Position numbers and translations under genes: made by a program
Source: DATDDB01 sp035260545
GTDB lineage: Bacteria > Pseudomonadota > Gammaproteobacteria > Burkholderiales > Gallionellaceae
DNA length: 55,288 nucleotides
Assembly: GCA_035260545.1 (NCBI GenBank)
Contig: DATFUZ010000110.1
Span: 1 to 55,288 of the forward strand
Direction: 5' to 3'
Shown here: positions 1 through 11,521 of the stretch, one piece after another
Position numbering within the stretch: position 1 is the stretch's first letter
How the letters are laid out: each line of letters begins with the position of its first letter
The notes under the pieces: generated by a model
Database searches by the model: none
Seen by the model: the letters and a program-made list of their open reading frames with translations, nothing else
Told to the model about the DNA's origin: nothing

Positions 1-2
1 AC

Positions 3-1049
3 CCGGCAAAACACCCCGGCGAGGCACTCAAGGCGGACATCCGGGTGAACGGCGAAATGGTGGTCGAATACGGCAAGCGCCGAGAGCACGTCACCGCCCT
101 CACCGAACAGGCGTTTTCCAACGCCCTGCTGAACCTCGCGCACCGCGGGGACCAGGTCATCATGTACGTGACCGGCCACGGCGAACGCAAGCTGGACGGC
201 ATCGCCAACGACGACCTCGGCGGATTCGGCAGCCGCCTGAGCCAGCTCGGCTATCACATCTCCAGCCTGGATCTCGCGGTCAGTCCCGAGGTGCCGCACA
301 ACGCAAGCCTGCTGGTCATTACACAGCCGCAGGTCGAATGGATGCCCGGCGAGGTGGACAAGCTGATGCGTTACGTCAACCAGGGCGGCAACGTGCTCTG
401 GCTGCTCGACCCCGGGCCGCTGCACGGCCTGACGCCGCTGGCCGAGAAATTCGGCCTGGTGCTGTCGCCCGGCGTGGTCATCGACCCGGACGCGCAACTC
501 ATGCGCGCGCCAGCAACCTGGACGCTAGGCACAGCTTCTAGCTACCCAATAACCGCCATCACCCGGGATTTTGACTACCTCACCGCCTTTCCCTTTGCGC
601 GCGCGCTGGGTCACGAGGAAAGCAGCCCCTGGCATTACAGCGCGCTGGTGAATGCCGCGCCGCACGGCTGGGTGAGCGCGGCCCTGCCCCGCCACAACGA
701 GAAGCTGCACTTCGACAAGAAGGTGGACATACCCGGGCCGGTGGACATTGCCCTGGCGCTGGAACGCACGGTGGACGATCGGACACAGCGTGCGGTGGTG
801 GTGGGCAGCGGCTCCTTCCTTGCCAACATGTATGCCGGCAACGGACGCAATCTGGACCTGGGCATCAACATGGTGAACTGGCTGTGCAACCAGGACAACC
901 TCATCGCCGTCCTGCCCAAGGCATCGAAAGACGCCGCCATCACGCTGAGCTTGGCACAACTAGAGGTGATCGCCTTTGGCCTGTGGCTCGGGGTGCCCCT
1001 GCTGCTGGTCATGGCAGGCGCGCTGGTGTGGGCGCACAGGAAGCGCTAG
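3..1049 (+). CDS. GldG-family ABC transporter accessory protein, 5'-truncated by the window edge
   Basis: The frame is open to the left edge, so the N-terminus lies outside the window; 348 residues are visible. A GTG at 45 is in frame but is probably an internal codon. The stretch holding VTGHGERK, LLVITQPQ and GGNVLWLLDP reads as the ABC_transp_aux (GldG-type) periplasmic region found beside ABC-2 type transporters. The last 30 or so residues hold one hydrophobic segment followed by AHRKR, which fits a C-terminal membrane anchor with its basic end in the cytoplasm. ATPase and permease partners would be expected just upstream, out of view. The transported substrate cannot be told from this fragment. 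It converges on argJ with 55 bp between the stop codons. Confidence 0.72.
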   Translation, partial: PAKHPGEALKADIRVNGEMVVEYGKRREHVTALTEQAFSNALLNLAHRGDQVIMYVTGHGERKLDGIANDDLGGFGSRLSQLGYHISSLDLAVSPEVPHNASLLVITQPQVEWMPGEVDKLMRYVNQGGNVLWLLDPGPLHGLTPLAEKFGLVLSPGVVIDPDAQLMRAPATWTLGTASSYPITAITRDFDYLTAFPFARALGHEESSPWHYSALVNAAPHGWVSAALPRHNEKLHFDKKVDIPGPVDIALALERTVDDRTQRAVVVGSGSFLANMYAGNGRNLDLGINMVNWLCNQDNLIAVLPKASKDAAITLSLAQLEVIAFGLWLGVPLLLVMAGALVWAHRKR

Positions 1050-1104
1050 CGGCACGGCGGCCGCCCCGGGGGCGCGAGAGCCCGATGGCGCCGCCCGCCG
1101 GGCC

Positions 1105-2322
1105 TCAGCTGCGATAGCTGGCGTTGATCTTCACGTAATCGTAGGAAAAATCGCAGGTCCACACCGTGGCGGAGGCGTCTCCGCGCCCCAGCGCCACGCG
1201 CACCGTGATGTCTTCCTGCTTCATCACGCGCTGGCCGTCCTCCTCCCGGTAGCTGGCCGCCCGTCCCCCGTTTTCGGCGACCAGCACGTCATCCAGATAG
1301 AGCCTGAGGCGCTGCACGTCGAGGTCGGCCACGCCCGCATAGCCGATGGCGGCGAGAATGCGGCCAAGGTTGGGGTCGGAGGCGAAAAACGCGGTCTTGA
1401 CCAGCGGCGAATGGGCCACGGCATAGGCGATCTGCTTGCACTCGGCGGAATCGCGACCGCCCTCGACGCGGATGGTCATGAACTTGGTCGCGCCCTCGCC
1501 GTCGCGCACGATGCCCTGCGCCAGATGAATCGCCACCTCGCTGATCGCAGCCTGCATGGCAGCGCGCTCGGCCGGGCCGACTGCCGCGCCGCTCTTGCCG
1601 GTGGCGATCAGCATCAGGGCGTCATTGGTGGAAGTGTCGCCGTCCACGGTGATGCAGTTGAATGACGCGTCGGCCGCAGCCTTCACCATCTCCTGCAGCA
1701 TCGGCTGGGGTATGGCGGCGTCGGTGGCGATGTAGCCCAGCATGGTCGCCATGTTGGGATGGATCATGCCGGAACCCTTGGCCATGCCGGTGACGGTCAC
1801 GGTCTTGCCGGCGATGGCGACCCGCCGCGATACCGCCTTGGCCACGATGTCGGTGGTCATGATGGCATGTGCGGCGTCGAACCAGTTGTCCGCCTTCAGT
1901 CCCGAGACCGCCTGGGGCAAACCGGCGACGATCTTGTCCGCGGGTAATTGCTCCATGATGACGCCGGTGGAATACGGCAACACCTGCTCCGGCGCACAGG
2001 CCAGCAGGGTAGCCAGCGCCTCGCAGGTGGCGCGGGCGGCCGCCACGCCCTGCTCACCGGTGCCCGCATTGGCGTTGCCGGTGTTGACCACCAGCGCACG
2101 CACCGGCTTGCCGGACGCCAGATGGGCCTTGGCCACGGTCACCGGGGCCGCGCAAAAGCGGTTCAGGGTGAAGACGCCAGCAACCGTCGCGCCTTCATCC
2201 AGCGTGACGACGAGCAGATCCTTGCGGCTGGTACGCTTGATTCCAGCCTCGGCCGTACCCAGCAGGACGCCAGGCACGGGCAGCAGTTCGCCCGCGACGG
2301 GCGCGTTCAATTTCACTGGCAT
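1105..2322 (-). CDS. argJ: Bifunctional ornithine acetyltransferase / N-acetylglutamate synthase
   Basis: This 405-residue protein has the usual ArgJ length. It moves the acetyl group from N-acetylornithine to glutamate and, in bifunctional members, also makes N-acetylglutamate from acetyl-CoA, giving the cyclic arginine pathway. The self-cleavage signature GMIHPNMATML is present; its Thr (about residue 193) would become the N-terminal nucleophile of the beta chain after autoprocessing. The N-terminal LLGTAEAGIKRT and the C-terminal YVKINASYRS are also typical. The ATG at 2322 has a modest AAGGGG about 10 bases upstream. It is monocistronic or ends a transcript: the next gene upstream (cyclic-nucleotide-binding protein) is 78 bp away on the same strand. 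Whether it also has synthase activity cannot be decided from sequence alone. Confidence 0.95.
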   Translation of the reverse strand: MPVKLNAPVAGELLPVPGVLLGTAEAGIKRTSRKDLLVVTLDEGATVAGVFTLNRFCAAPVTVAKAHLASGKPVRALVVNTGNANAGTGEQGVAAARATCEALATLLACAPEQVLPYSTGVIMEQLPADKIVAGLPQAVSGLKADNWFDAAHAIMTTDIVAKAVSRRVAIAGKTVTVTGMAKGSGMIHPNMATMLGYIATDAAIPQPMLQEMVKAAADASFNCITVDGDTSTNDALMLIATGKSGAAVGPAERAAMQAAISEVAIHLAQGIVRDGEGATKFMTIRVEGGRDSAECKQIAYAVAHSPLVKTAFFASDPNLGRILAAIGYAGVADLDVQRLRLYLDDVLVAENGGRAASYREEDGQRVMKQEDITVRVALGRGDASATVWTCDFSYDYVKINASYRS

Positions 2323-2400
2323 GGTGTGATGACCCCTTGAAGATTCAAAACTGCGGGACTGGCCGCAAAGCGCTGGCGCCCTACGGCCGTGAACGCCCCT

Positions 2401-2910
2401 CTAGTACCTGCCCTGGATGCGGTACAGGTAATTGCTCATTTCGACCGACTGCATGTTCATGCGGCGGACGATGCCGTGCACGTGGCGCACGATGCCGCGC
2501 ATGACGTAATACACGATGGCGGGCTGGGAATTGAGCAGCGCCTCGAAGCGGTTGCGGTCGAGCAGCAGCACCTTGGAATCGGTCTTGGCCACCACGTTGG
2601 CGCTGACCTGCGCCACGTTGCCACCGACAAAACCGATAATCCCCGCAAGGTCGCCCTGCTTGAGCAGGTGCAGGGTGGCCTTTTCACCGCCGGTGGTGGC
2701 TGTGGCCTCGACCTCGCCGCTGCCGAGGATCAGCAGGGTGTCGCGCAGGTCGCTGTCGCCCGCATTGTCGCCCTGCTTGACGATGACATCGCCCGCCTTG
2801 TATTCACGCACGGTGATAATGCGCGCCAGTGCCTCGACCTCCGCCCCGCGCAGCTCTTCCGCCAGGGTGGAGTTATGCAGCGTCTGCAAAATCAGGTCAT
2901 CTGTCGTCAT
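2401..2910 (-). CDS. Cyclic nucleotide-binding domain protein
   Basis: This 169-residue protein is essentially a single cNMP-binding (CAP_ED) beta-roll. YKAGDVIVKQGD opens the fold, LLILGSGEVEA and LLKQGDLAGIIGFVGG cover the central strands and the phosphate-binding-cassette position, and KVLLLDRNRFEALL leads into the C-terminal helices. No helix-turn-helix follows, so it is unlikely to be a CRP-type transcription factor. The canonical cassette Arg is not obvious, so cAMP binding is uncertain. The frame is open further upstream and would overlap secA, but the ATG at 2910 is chosen because GGGAGG lies 7 bases before it. It sits 29 bp after secA on the same strand and may be cotranscribed. A sensory or regulatory role is inference. 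Confidence 0.78.
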   Translation of the reverse strand: MTTDDLILQTLHNSTLAEELRGAEVEALARIITVREYKAGDVIVKQGDNAGDSDLRDTLLILGSGEVEATATTGGEKATLHLLKQGDLAGIIGFVGGNVAQVSANVVAKTDSKVLLLDRNRFEALLNSQPAIVYYVMRGIVRHVHGIVRRMNMQSVEMSNYLYRIQGRY

Positions 2911-2939
2911 GTCTAGCCTCCCGAAATTTGACGGCAGGC

Positions 2940-5657
<2,718 letters not shown>

Positions 5658-5687
5658 TACGGTAACGTGTCTTGGACGGTTCTTCTG

Positions 5688-5722
5688 AAAAAAACAAAAG
5701 GGTGAGTCAGGCGGCTCACCCT
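5688..5722 (-). terminator. Rho-independent terminator after the M23 peptidase gene
   Basis: On the minus strand the stem AGGGTGAG (5722-5715) pairs perfectly with CTCACCCT (5706-5699) across an 8-base loop, followed at once by a T-rich run (5698-5688). It lies about 20 bp downstream of the M23 stop codon and upstream of secA, so it separates the two transcription units. On the plus strand no gene ends here. Confidence 0.9.
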
Positions 5723-5741
5723 TGCGCTACGCATGCCATCG

Positions 5742-6683
5742 TCAGCTTGAGAAGGCTTTCGGATCGGCGTTCTTGAGGAAGCGCGCGGGATTCTGCGCCA
5801 CCCCCTTGTATCTTACTTCAAAGTGCACGTGGGGGCCGGTCGCCCTGCCCGTCGCACCGGACAGCGCGATCTTCTGCCCGCGCCGCACCATCTGCCCCAC
5901 CTGCACCAGCACCTTGGAGTTGTGGGCGTAACGGGTTATCACGCCATTGCCATGATCGATCTCGACCAGGTTGCCGAACTGCGGATGCGGCCCGGCGTAC
6001 TGCACGATACCGCCCGCGGAGGCGTAAACCGCCGTGCCGGTGGGTACGACGAAGTCCACGCCCTCATGCATGGCCTCTTTTCCCGTGAACGGGTCGATGC
6101 GCCAGCCGAAGTTCGAGGAAAAATAGCTGTTCTTCACCGGCATGACCGAGGGAATCAGCCATGCATTGCTGCGATCCTGCAGCAGCATGGTCTGCAGGGC
6201 CAGCAGCTTGTCGTTGCGGTCGTCGATGGAAAGACTGAGCTTGGCCATGTCCGTGTCCATGGTCTGCATGGAAATGTCGCGGTTGGGCGCCGGCAGATAC
6301 GGGCCGCCTTGGGCAGGCACCGCGTCAAAGTTGAATTCGCCGGGCTTGATGCCGGAGAGCTTGGCCAAGCGCGAACCCAGGGCATCCAGGCGCTGCATCT
6401 GGGCCTGCATCCGCCCCAGGCGCTTAGCCATGGTATCCAGGCTCTCGCGCATGAACATGGCCTGCTGCTGCTGCTGCTCGCTCTGGGCGCTGGCCAACCA
6501 GCCGCGCAGACGGTCGCTCATCAGCCCGCGATCCAGGCGCGAAATGGGGTATTGCACCGCAATCGCCGCGGTGACCAGCAGCAGGAACGCGGCGAACGCC
6601 AGGAGCACGATATTGACCGCGCTCAAGCGGATGGTGCGCGTTTTTGCAAGACGGCCGGAAACTAGAATAATATCCATATCCAC
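5742..6683 (-). CDS. M23 (LytM-type) peptidase family protein with N-terminal membrane anchor
   Basis: Residues about 18-45 form one transmembrane helix (VNIVLLAFAAFLLLVTAAIA). A region of about 100 residues with coiled-coil character follows (around EQQQQQAMFMRESLDTM), then a C-terminal M23 domain. The metal ligands appear intact: the HEGVDF motif (H-x3-D) and GPHVHFEV (HxH), with further conserved YAHNSK and RGQKIALSGATG. It is therefore likely a periplasmic peptidoglycan endopeptidase, or an activator of amidases like EnvC/NlpD family members; which one is not decidable here. Two starts are possible: GTG at 6683 or ATG at 6677, both after GAAGGTGG. The ATG gives the family-like MDIILVS start but lies very close to that motif. 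It is divergent from the DUF721 gene and is ended by a strong terminator. Confidence 0.88.
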   Translation of the reverse strand: MDMDIILVSGRLAKTRTIRLSAVNIVLLAFAAFLLLVTAAIAVQYPISRLDRGLMSDRLRGWLASAQSEQQQQQAMFMRESLDTMAKRLGRMQAQMQRLDALGSRLAKLSGIKPGEFNFDAVPAQGGPYLPAPNRDISMQTMDTDMAKLSLSIDDRNDKLLALQTMLLQDRSNAWLIPSVMPVKNSYFSSNFGWRIDPFTGKEAMHEGVDFVVPTGTAVYASAGGIVQYAGPHPQFGNLVEIDHGNGVITRYAHNSKVLVQVGQMVRRGQKIALSGATGRATGPHVHFEVRYKGVAQNPARFLKNADPKAFSS

Positions 6684-6733
6684 CTTCGTTACTTGTTATT
6701 CCTACTTTATAAATTTTCGACTTATTATTATTC

Positions 6734-7162
6734 GTGTCACAACGTCTGAATTCTTTCTTCTCCGGCGATAAGGCGTTGCGCGCGCTCGCGCGCAAGGCTG
6801 ACCAGCTTGCCACCCTGGACGCGCTGTTCCGCAAGGCTGCGCCTGCGTCGCTGCTCGGCGCTAGCCGGGTCATCGGATTCGAGCGGCATGTTCTGAAGAT
6901 AGGCGCAGATAGCGGCGCCGTCGCCGCAAAACTGCGCCAGCTTGCCCCCCAGATCCTGGTCAGGGTACAAGAAGACAACGCGGAGGTTACTGGAATTCTG
7001 GTAAAGGTGCAAGTTGGGCGGCCGATGGCCAAAGCGCGGCGCATTGTCCGCCCACCGGGCGAGACTGGAAAACGGCAAATCGCCGAATTCGCATCAAATT
7101 TAGGCAATTCGCCACTAAAAAGCGCCCTTCTCCGCCTAATTAGGCACAAGTCAGCGGACTAA
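6734..7162 (+). CDS. DUF721 (DciA-like) domain protein
   Basis: This 142-residue protein matches the DUF721 family in pattern: an N-terminal helix LNSFFSGDKALRALARKA, a basic KIGADSGAVAAKLRQLAPQIL segment and a predicted beta region VTGILVKVQVG. Some DUF721 proteins (DciA) load or recruit the replicative helicase; others are uncharacterised. Members often lie divergently between the M23 gene and lpxC in betaproteobacteria, as here. The start is a GTG at 6734 without a strong Shine-Dalgarno. The 50 bp shared with the divergent M23 gene are AT-rich and must hold both promoters. The C-terminal 40 residues (GKRQIAEFASNLGN and on) are less conserved. A helicase-loader role is inference from family membership only. 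Confidence 0.7.
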   Translation: MSQRLNSFFSGDKALRALARKADQLATLDALFRKAAPASLLGASRVIGFERHVLKIGADSGAVAAKLRQLAPQILVRVQEDNAEVTGILVKVQVGRPMAKARRIVRPPGETGKRQIAEFASNLGNSPLKSALLRLIRHKSAD

Positions 7163-7305
7163 CCGGAGTTGGGCGGGTGCCTGCCCCCACCCTGGCGCGA
7201 CATGCGGTCGCGTGGCAGAAACGCCACAAAGCCAAGTCCCGGCCCGGTTGCTGGCCCTGCGACCGGAAAAAACGGATATTCTTTCGAATTAAATGGTTAC
7301 GTTTG

Positions 7306-8217
7306 CTACGCAGCCTGCAGTTGCCACTGGAGGTAGGCCGGCGCATCTTCCGGGTTGCCGAAGGTGACGAATTCCCATGCGCTCTCGTCCTCCATCAGCG
7401 TGCGCAACAAGGCATTGTTCAATGCGTGCCCGGACTTGAACCCGGAAAACGCCCCGATCAATGGATACCCAATCAAATACAGGTCGCCGATGGCATCCAG
7501 CACCTTGTGCTTGACGAACTCGTCCTCTGACCGCAGCCCCTCGGGGTTGATCACCCGGAACTCGTCCATGACGATGGCGTTATCCAGGTTGCCGCCCAGG
7601 GCGCGTCCCTGGGCGCGCATGGCCTCGAATTCGTGCATGAATCCGAAGGTGCGTGCGCGGCTGATGTCGCGGATGTAGGAGTGTTCGTTGAGGTCCACCG
7701 TCACCGTCTGTTTGGTGTTGGCGATCACGGGGTGGGGGAAATTGATGGTGAAATCCAGGCGAAAGCCATTGTACGGCTCGAACCGCACCCACTTGTCGCC
7801 GTCCCGCACTTCCACCGTCTTCTTGATGCGGACAAACTTCTTCGCTGCGGGCTGCTCCTCCAGTCCGGCTGATTGCAGCAGGAAGATGAAGGTGCCTGCG
7901 CTGCCGTCCATGATGGGCACTTCCGCGCTCGTCAGGTCCACGTAGGCATTGTCTATGCCCAAGCCGGCAAACGCGGACATCAGGTGTTCGATGGTGGCAA
8001 CGCGCGCGCCGTCCGCTTCCAGGCAGGTGGACAGGCGCGTGTCGTGCACCAGGTGCGCCTCGGCGTGAATTTCCACAGCCGGCACAAGGTCTACGCGGCG
8101 GAAAGTGATGCCGCTATTGGGCGGCGCAGGGCGCAGCGCGAGCCTGACCTTTTCCCCGGTATGCAAGCCGATGCCGGTGAATTCCACCGGTTTCTTCAGA
8201 GTGCGCTGCCTTACCAT
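7306..8217 (-). CDS. lpxC: UDP-3-O-acyl-N-acetylglucosamine deacetylase
   Basis: This 303-residue zinc enzyme carries out the committed step of lipid A synthesis, deacetylating UDP-3-O-acyl-GlcNAc. The start MVRQRTLKKPVEFTGIGLHTG is the family N-terminus, so the ATG at 8217 is preferred over an in-frame upstream GTG/ATG that would add 14 unconserved residues. The zinc ligands are visible: the His of TIEHLMSAFAGLGIDN and the His/Asp pair of KHKVLDAIGDLYLIG. It is the last gene of the dcw block, 99 bp after ftsZ, as in many proteobacteria. It converges on the DUF721 gene across 143 bp, in which I see no convincing terminator. Confidence 0.97.
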   Translation of the reverse strand: MVRQRTLKKPVEFTGIGLHTGEKVRLALRPAPPNSGITFRRVDLVPAVEIHAEAHLVHDTRLSTCLEADGARVATIEHLMSAFAGLGIDNAYVDLTSAEVPIMDGSAGTFIFLLQSAGLEEQPAAKKFVRIKKTVEVRDGDKWVRFEPYNGFRLDFTINFPHPVIANTKQTVTVDLNEHSYIRDISRARTFGFMHEFEAMRAQGRALGGNLDNAIVMDEFRVINPEGLRSEDEFVKHKVLDAIGDLYLIGYPLIGAFSGFKSGHALNNALLRTLMEDESAWEFVTFGNPEDAPAYLQWQLQAA

Positions 8218-8316
8218 TTCATTTGACGACCATACATGTTGTGCCGCAAATTTTACCATGGCCGGATTCGCGGCCGGCCGCTACTTTCCCAAAATACAAC
8301 ACGGCCCCGGTGCTGC

Positions 8317-9477
8317 TCAGTCCGCCTGTTTGCGCAGGAAAGACGGAATATCCAGGGTATCCACGCCGGACTGCTTCAGCGCCTCGACCGCTTCGCGGCG
8401 GCGGTTGCTGCGCATCACCGTGGGCATGTCCAGTTCGTTGTAATTGACGCCGGGATCTTCCGGTTCGTCATGGGTGCCGGTGCGCTGACCGTAGACCAGT
8501 TTGGGCTTGGGCTGCTTGCTCGACAGCGGCGAACCCAGGCCGGTGGCCACGATGGTGACGCGCAGATCGTCGCCCATGTTTTCGTCGAACACCGAGCCGA
8601 CGATCACCGTGGCATCCTCGACGGCAAACTGCACGCTGTTGGTGATCTGCTTGTACTCCTTCATGGTCAGGTTGGAGCTGGAGCTGATGTTCACCAGGAC
8701 GCCGCGCGCGCCGGCGAGGTTGACCTCTTCCAGCAGCGGGCTGGACATGGCGCGTTCCGCCGCGGCGGCCGCGCGATCCTTGCCGGCCGCGGTGGCGGAG
8801 CCCATCATTGCCATGCCGTTCTCGGACATCAGCGTGCGCACGTCGGCGAAGTCCACGTTCACCAGGCCGGGCACGTTGATCACCTCGGCAATGCCGGCAA
8901 CCGCACCCTGCAGCACGGTGTTGGCCGCGCGGAATGCCTCGAGCAGCGTCGTGTCCTCGCCCAGTACCGTCATCAGCTTTTCGTTCGGCACGATGATCAG
9001 GGAATCGACGTATTCGGTCAGCGCCTCGATGCCCTCCTGCGCCAGGCGCATGCGCTTGCCTTCGTGCGCGAACGGCTTGGTGACGACCGCCACGGTCAGG
9101 ATGTCCAGCTCGCGCGCGACCTGGGCCACCACCGGCGCGGCCCCGGTACCGGTGCCGCCGCCCATGCCGGCCGTGATGAAGACCATGTTTGCGCCGCGCA
9201 CCATGTCGGCGATGCGTTCACGGTCTTCCTCGGCCGCCGCCCGTCCGATGTCCGGCATCGCGCCCGCGCCCAGGCCCTTGGTGATGCCCGAACCGATCTG
9301 CAACTGGCTGCGTGCCTTGTTGCGCTTCAATGCCTGGGCATCCGTATTGATCGCAACGAACTCCACGCCCTGCACGCCCTGTTCGATCATGTGGTCCACG
9401 GCGTTGCCGCCGCAGCCTCCCACACCGATCACCTTGATAACCGCCTCCTGCGGCTGCGCATCCATAATTTCAAACAT
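8317..9477 (-). CDS. ftsZ: Cell division protein FtsZ
   Basis: This 386-residue tubulin-like GTPase forms the Z ring. VIGVGGCGGNAVDHMI is the nucleotide-binding N-terminal segment, and GMGGGTGTGAAPVVAQVA is the tubulin signature G-box. A variable linker is followed by the C-terminal peptide LDIPSFLRKQAD, the conserved tail that docks FtsA, ZipA and MinC. The ATG at 9477 is preceded by AAGGAG at good spacing. It follows ftsA by 63 bp and precedes lpxC. No missing residues were noted. Confidence 0.98.
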   Translation of the reverse strand: MFEIMDAQPQEAVIKVIGVGGCGGNAVDHMIEQGVQGVEFVAINTDAQALKRNKARSQLQIGSGITKGLGAGAMPDIGRAAAEEDRERIADMVRGANMVFITAGMGGGTGTGAAPVVAQVARELDILTVAVVTKPFAHEGKRMRLAQEGIEALTEYVDSLIIVPNEKLMTVLGEDTTLLEAFRAANTVLQGAVAGIAEVINVPGLVNVDFADVRTLMSENGMAMMGSATAAGKDRAAAAAERAMSSPLLEEVNLAGARGVLVNISSSSNLTMKEYKQITNSVQFAVEDATVIVGSVFDENMGDDLRVTIVATGLGSPLSSKQPKPKLVYGQRTGTHDEPEDPGVNYNELDMPTVMRSNRRREAVEALKQSGVDTLDIPSFLRKQAD

Positions 9478-9540
9478 AGTATTCTCCTTGCTTTTTTGCC
9501 TGCGTCCTGAAATCCCGAAAAAACCCGCCCCGTTGTCCTG

Positions 9541-10776
9541 CTAAAAATTTCCCTGAAACCACGCCTTCATCTTTCCCAGCACATCGCCAAACGACCCCGA
9601 CTGGAAGCGCGCTTCCTCTTCCCGCCGCTGCTGCTCCATGGCGAACAGGAGCAAACCCACGCCTGTGGCAAAACGCGGCGTCTTGACCACGTCCGCAAGA
9701 CCGCCCACGTAGTGAGGCAATCCCAGCCTCACCGGCATATGGAATATTTCCTCGCCCAGCTCCACCATGCCCTGCATGGCGGCGCTGCCGCCGGTGATGA
9801 CGATGCCGGACGACAGCAGATCCTCGAACCCGCTGCGGCGCAATTCGGTCTGCACCAGCGAATACAGCTCCTCAACCCTGGGTTCGATCACCTCGGCCAG
9901 GGTCTGGCGCGACAGCATGCGCGGCCCGCGTTCGCCCACGCCCGGCACTTCGATCGGGGCGTCGCCCGCGAGTTGGCGCAGCGCGCAGCCATACTTGATC
10001 TTGATGTCCTCGGCATCGCGCGTCGGCGTGCGCAGGGCCATCGCAATGTCGTTGGTGATCTGGTCACCCGCGATCGGGATCACCGCCGTATGGCGGATCG
10101 CGCCGTTGGTGAACACGGCAATGTCCGTGGTCCCGCCGCCGATGTCGACCATGCACACGCCGAGGTCCTTCTCGTCCTCCGCCAGCACCGCTTTGCTCGA
10201 GGCCAGCGGCTGCAGGATCATTTCGCGCACCTCCAGCCCGCAGCGGTGCACGCACTTGATGATGTTCTGCACCGCGGCGACCGCACCGGTGACGATGTGG
10301 ATCTCCACTTCCAGGCGCATGCCGCTCATGCCCAGCGGCTTCTTGATGCCGTCCTGCCCGTCGATGTTGAACTCCTGCTCCAGGATATGGAGTATCTTCT
10401 GGTCGCCGGGCAGCGAAATGGAACTTGCCGTCTCGATCACGCGATCGATGTCCGCCTGCGACACCTCCTTGTCCTTGATCTTCACCATGCCGTTTGCGTT
10501 CGAGCCCTTGATGTGGCTGCCGGCGATGCCGGTGTAGACATCGCGTATCTTGCAGTCCGCCATCAGCTCCGCCTCCTGCAGGGCGCGCTGGATCGCGCTG
10601 ACGGTCGCATCGATATTGACCACCATCCCCTTCTTCATCCCGGACGATTCATGCAGCCCCACGCCGACCACCTGCAGCGAACCTTCCTGGGTGATCTCGC
10701 CGACGATGGCGATGATCTTGGACGTGCCGATGTCCAGCCCGACGATCAGATTTTTCGTTTCTCTGTTTTTACTCAT
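9541..10776 (-). CDS. ftsA: Cell division protein FtsA
   Basis: This 411-residue actin-like ATPase tethers FtsZ to the inner membrane. LIVGLDIGTSKIIAIVGE is the phosphate-1 motif, VCMVDIGGGTTDIAVF the phosphate-2 motif and GIVITGGSAAMQGM the adenosine motif. The C-terminal GDVLGKMKAWFQGNF is an amphipathic membrane-targeting helix. The frame is open for 33 codons upstream, but the ATG at 10776 has AGGGG eight bases before it and yields the standard N-terminus MSKNRETKNLIVGLD, so that start is used. It sits 49 bp after ftsQ. Confidence 0.97.
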   Translation of the reverse strand: MSKNRETKNLIVGLDIGTSKIIAIVGEITQEGSLQVVGVGLHESSGMKKGMVVNIDATVSAIQRALQEAELMADCKIRDVYTGIAGSHIKGSNANGMVKIKDKEVSQADIDRVIETASSISLPGDQKILHILEQEFNIDGQDGIKKPLGMSGMRLEVEIHIVTGAVAAVQNIIKCVHRCGLEVREMILQPLASSKAVLAEDEKDLGVCMVDIGGGTTDIAVFTNGAIRHTAVIPIAGDQITNDIAMALRTPTRDAEDIKIKYGCALRQLAGDAPIEVPGVGERGPRMLSRQTLAEVIEPRVEELYSLVQTELRRSGFEDLLSSGIVITGGSAAMQGMVELGEEIFHMPVRLGLPHYVGGLADVVKTPRFATGVGLLLFAMEQQRREEEARFQSGSFGDVLGKMKAWFQGNF

Positions 10777-10825
10777 GGATTGCCCCTGCCAATCTCTTTC
10801 GCGTGCACTCCGTCGTTGCTCATAC

Positions 10826-11521
10826 TCAACCGTGCATTCCTGCCGCAAATCCGTCGCGATAGCGCAGATCCACATATTTCGCCGGCGCCTTCACCTGCGC
10901 GGCGTACTGCGGATACGCGGCGACAAATCGCGCCAGCCGCGCCTTCAGGTGGTCGCGCCCCAGCTCGATGAGGGTCCCATCCTGCAGCTTCAGCCGCCAC
11001 GCATGGCGCGGCGACAGGTCCATCGCCGCAATACTGAAACCCAGCGGCGCCAGCACACGCCCGAATTCCACATAGCGCTGCGCCATCTCGGCGGCCGCAT
11101 CATCGGGGCCGGAAAACTCCGGCAGCGCGGCGCTATCAGTCGCCGCGAACACCTCGCCGTCGGTATCCACCAGCGCATTGCCATTCCAGCGCGCCAGCGC
11201 CTGGCGCTCTTCCAGCCTGACATCAAGCTGCCAGGGAAACTGCCTTCTCACACTTACACTGCGCACCCAGGGCAGTTGCTCGAACGCCTCGCGCGCCTCG
11301 TCGAGGTCCACGGTAAAAAAGTTGCCCCGCAGCGAGCGCCGTGCCGCCTCCTCCAGCTGCGCCCGGTCCAACCGCTGCGGCGGCGCATCGAGCTGGACCG
11401 CGCGCAGTGCGAACACCGGCAGGTGCAGTGCATAATCGAGCGCGATCAGCAGCGCCAGCAGCACGGCCAGGCCCATCAGCGAGTTGGCCAGCCTGCGCAG
11501 CGCATGCGGGTCATCCCACAT
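10826..11521 (-). CDS. ftsQ: Cell division protein FtsQ
   Basis: This 231-residue bitopic protein has a short cytoplasmic N-terminus, one transmembrane helix (LMGLAVLLALLIALDYAL, about residues 15-32) and a periplasmic POTRA domain (VFALRAVQLDAPPQRLDRAQ onward). The FtsQ beta-domain with EERQALARWN and LVDTDGEVF follows. It links early and late divisome parts with FtsB and FtsL. The start codon overlaps the end of ddl by 11 bp, indicating translational coupling. The length is slightly short compared with enteric FtsQ but ordinary for betaproteobacteria. Confidence 0.95.
   Translation of the reverse strand: MWDDPHALRRLANSLMGLAVLLALLIALDYALHLPVFALRAVQLDAPPQRLDRAQLEEAARRSLRGNFFTVDLDEAREAFEQLPWVRSVSVRRQFPWQLDVRLEERQALARWNGNALVDTDGEVFAATDSAALPEFSGPDDAAAEMAQRYVEFGRVLAPLGFSIAAMDLSPRHAWRLKLQDGTLIELGRDHLKARLARFVAAYPQYAAQVKAPAKYVDLRYRDGFAAGMHG

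Noticed and set aside
6684..6733. Strong divergent promoters in the AT-rich M23/DUF721 gap
   Set aside because: The gap must hold promoters, but no -35/-10 pair with good spacing stood out on either strand, so none is annotated.
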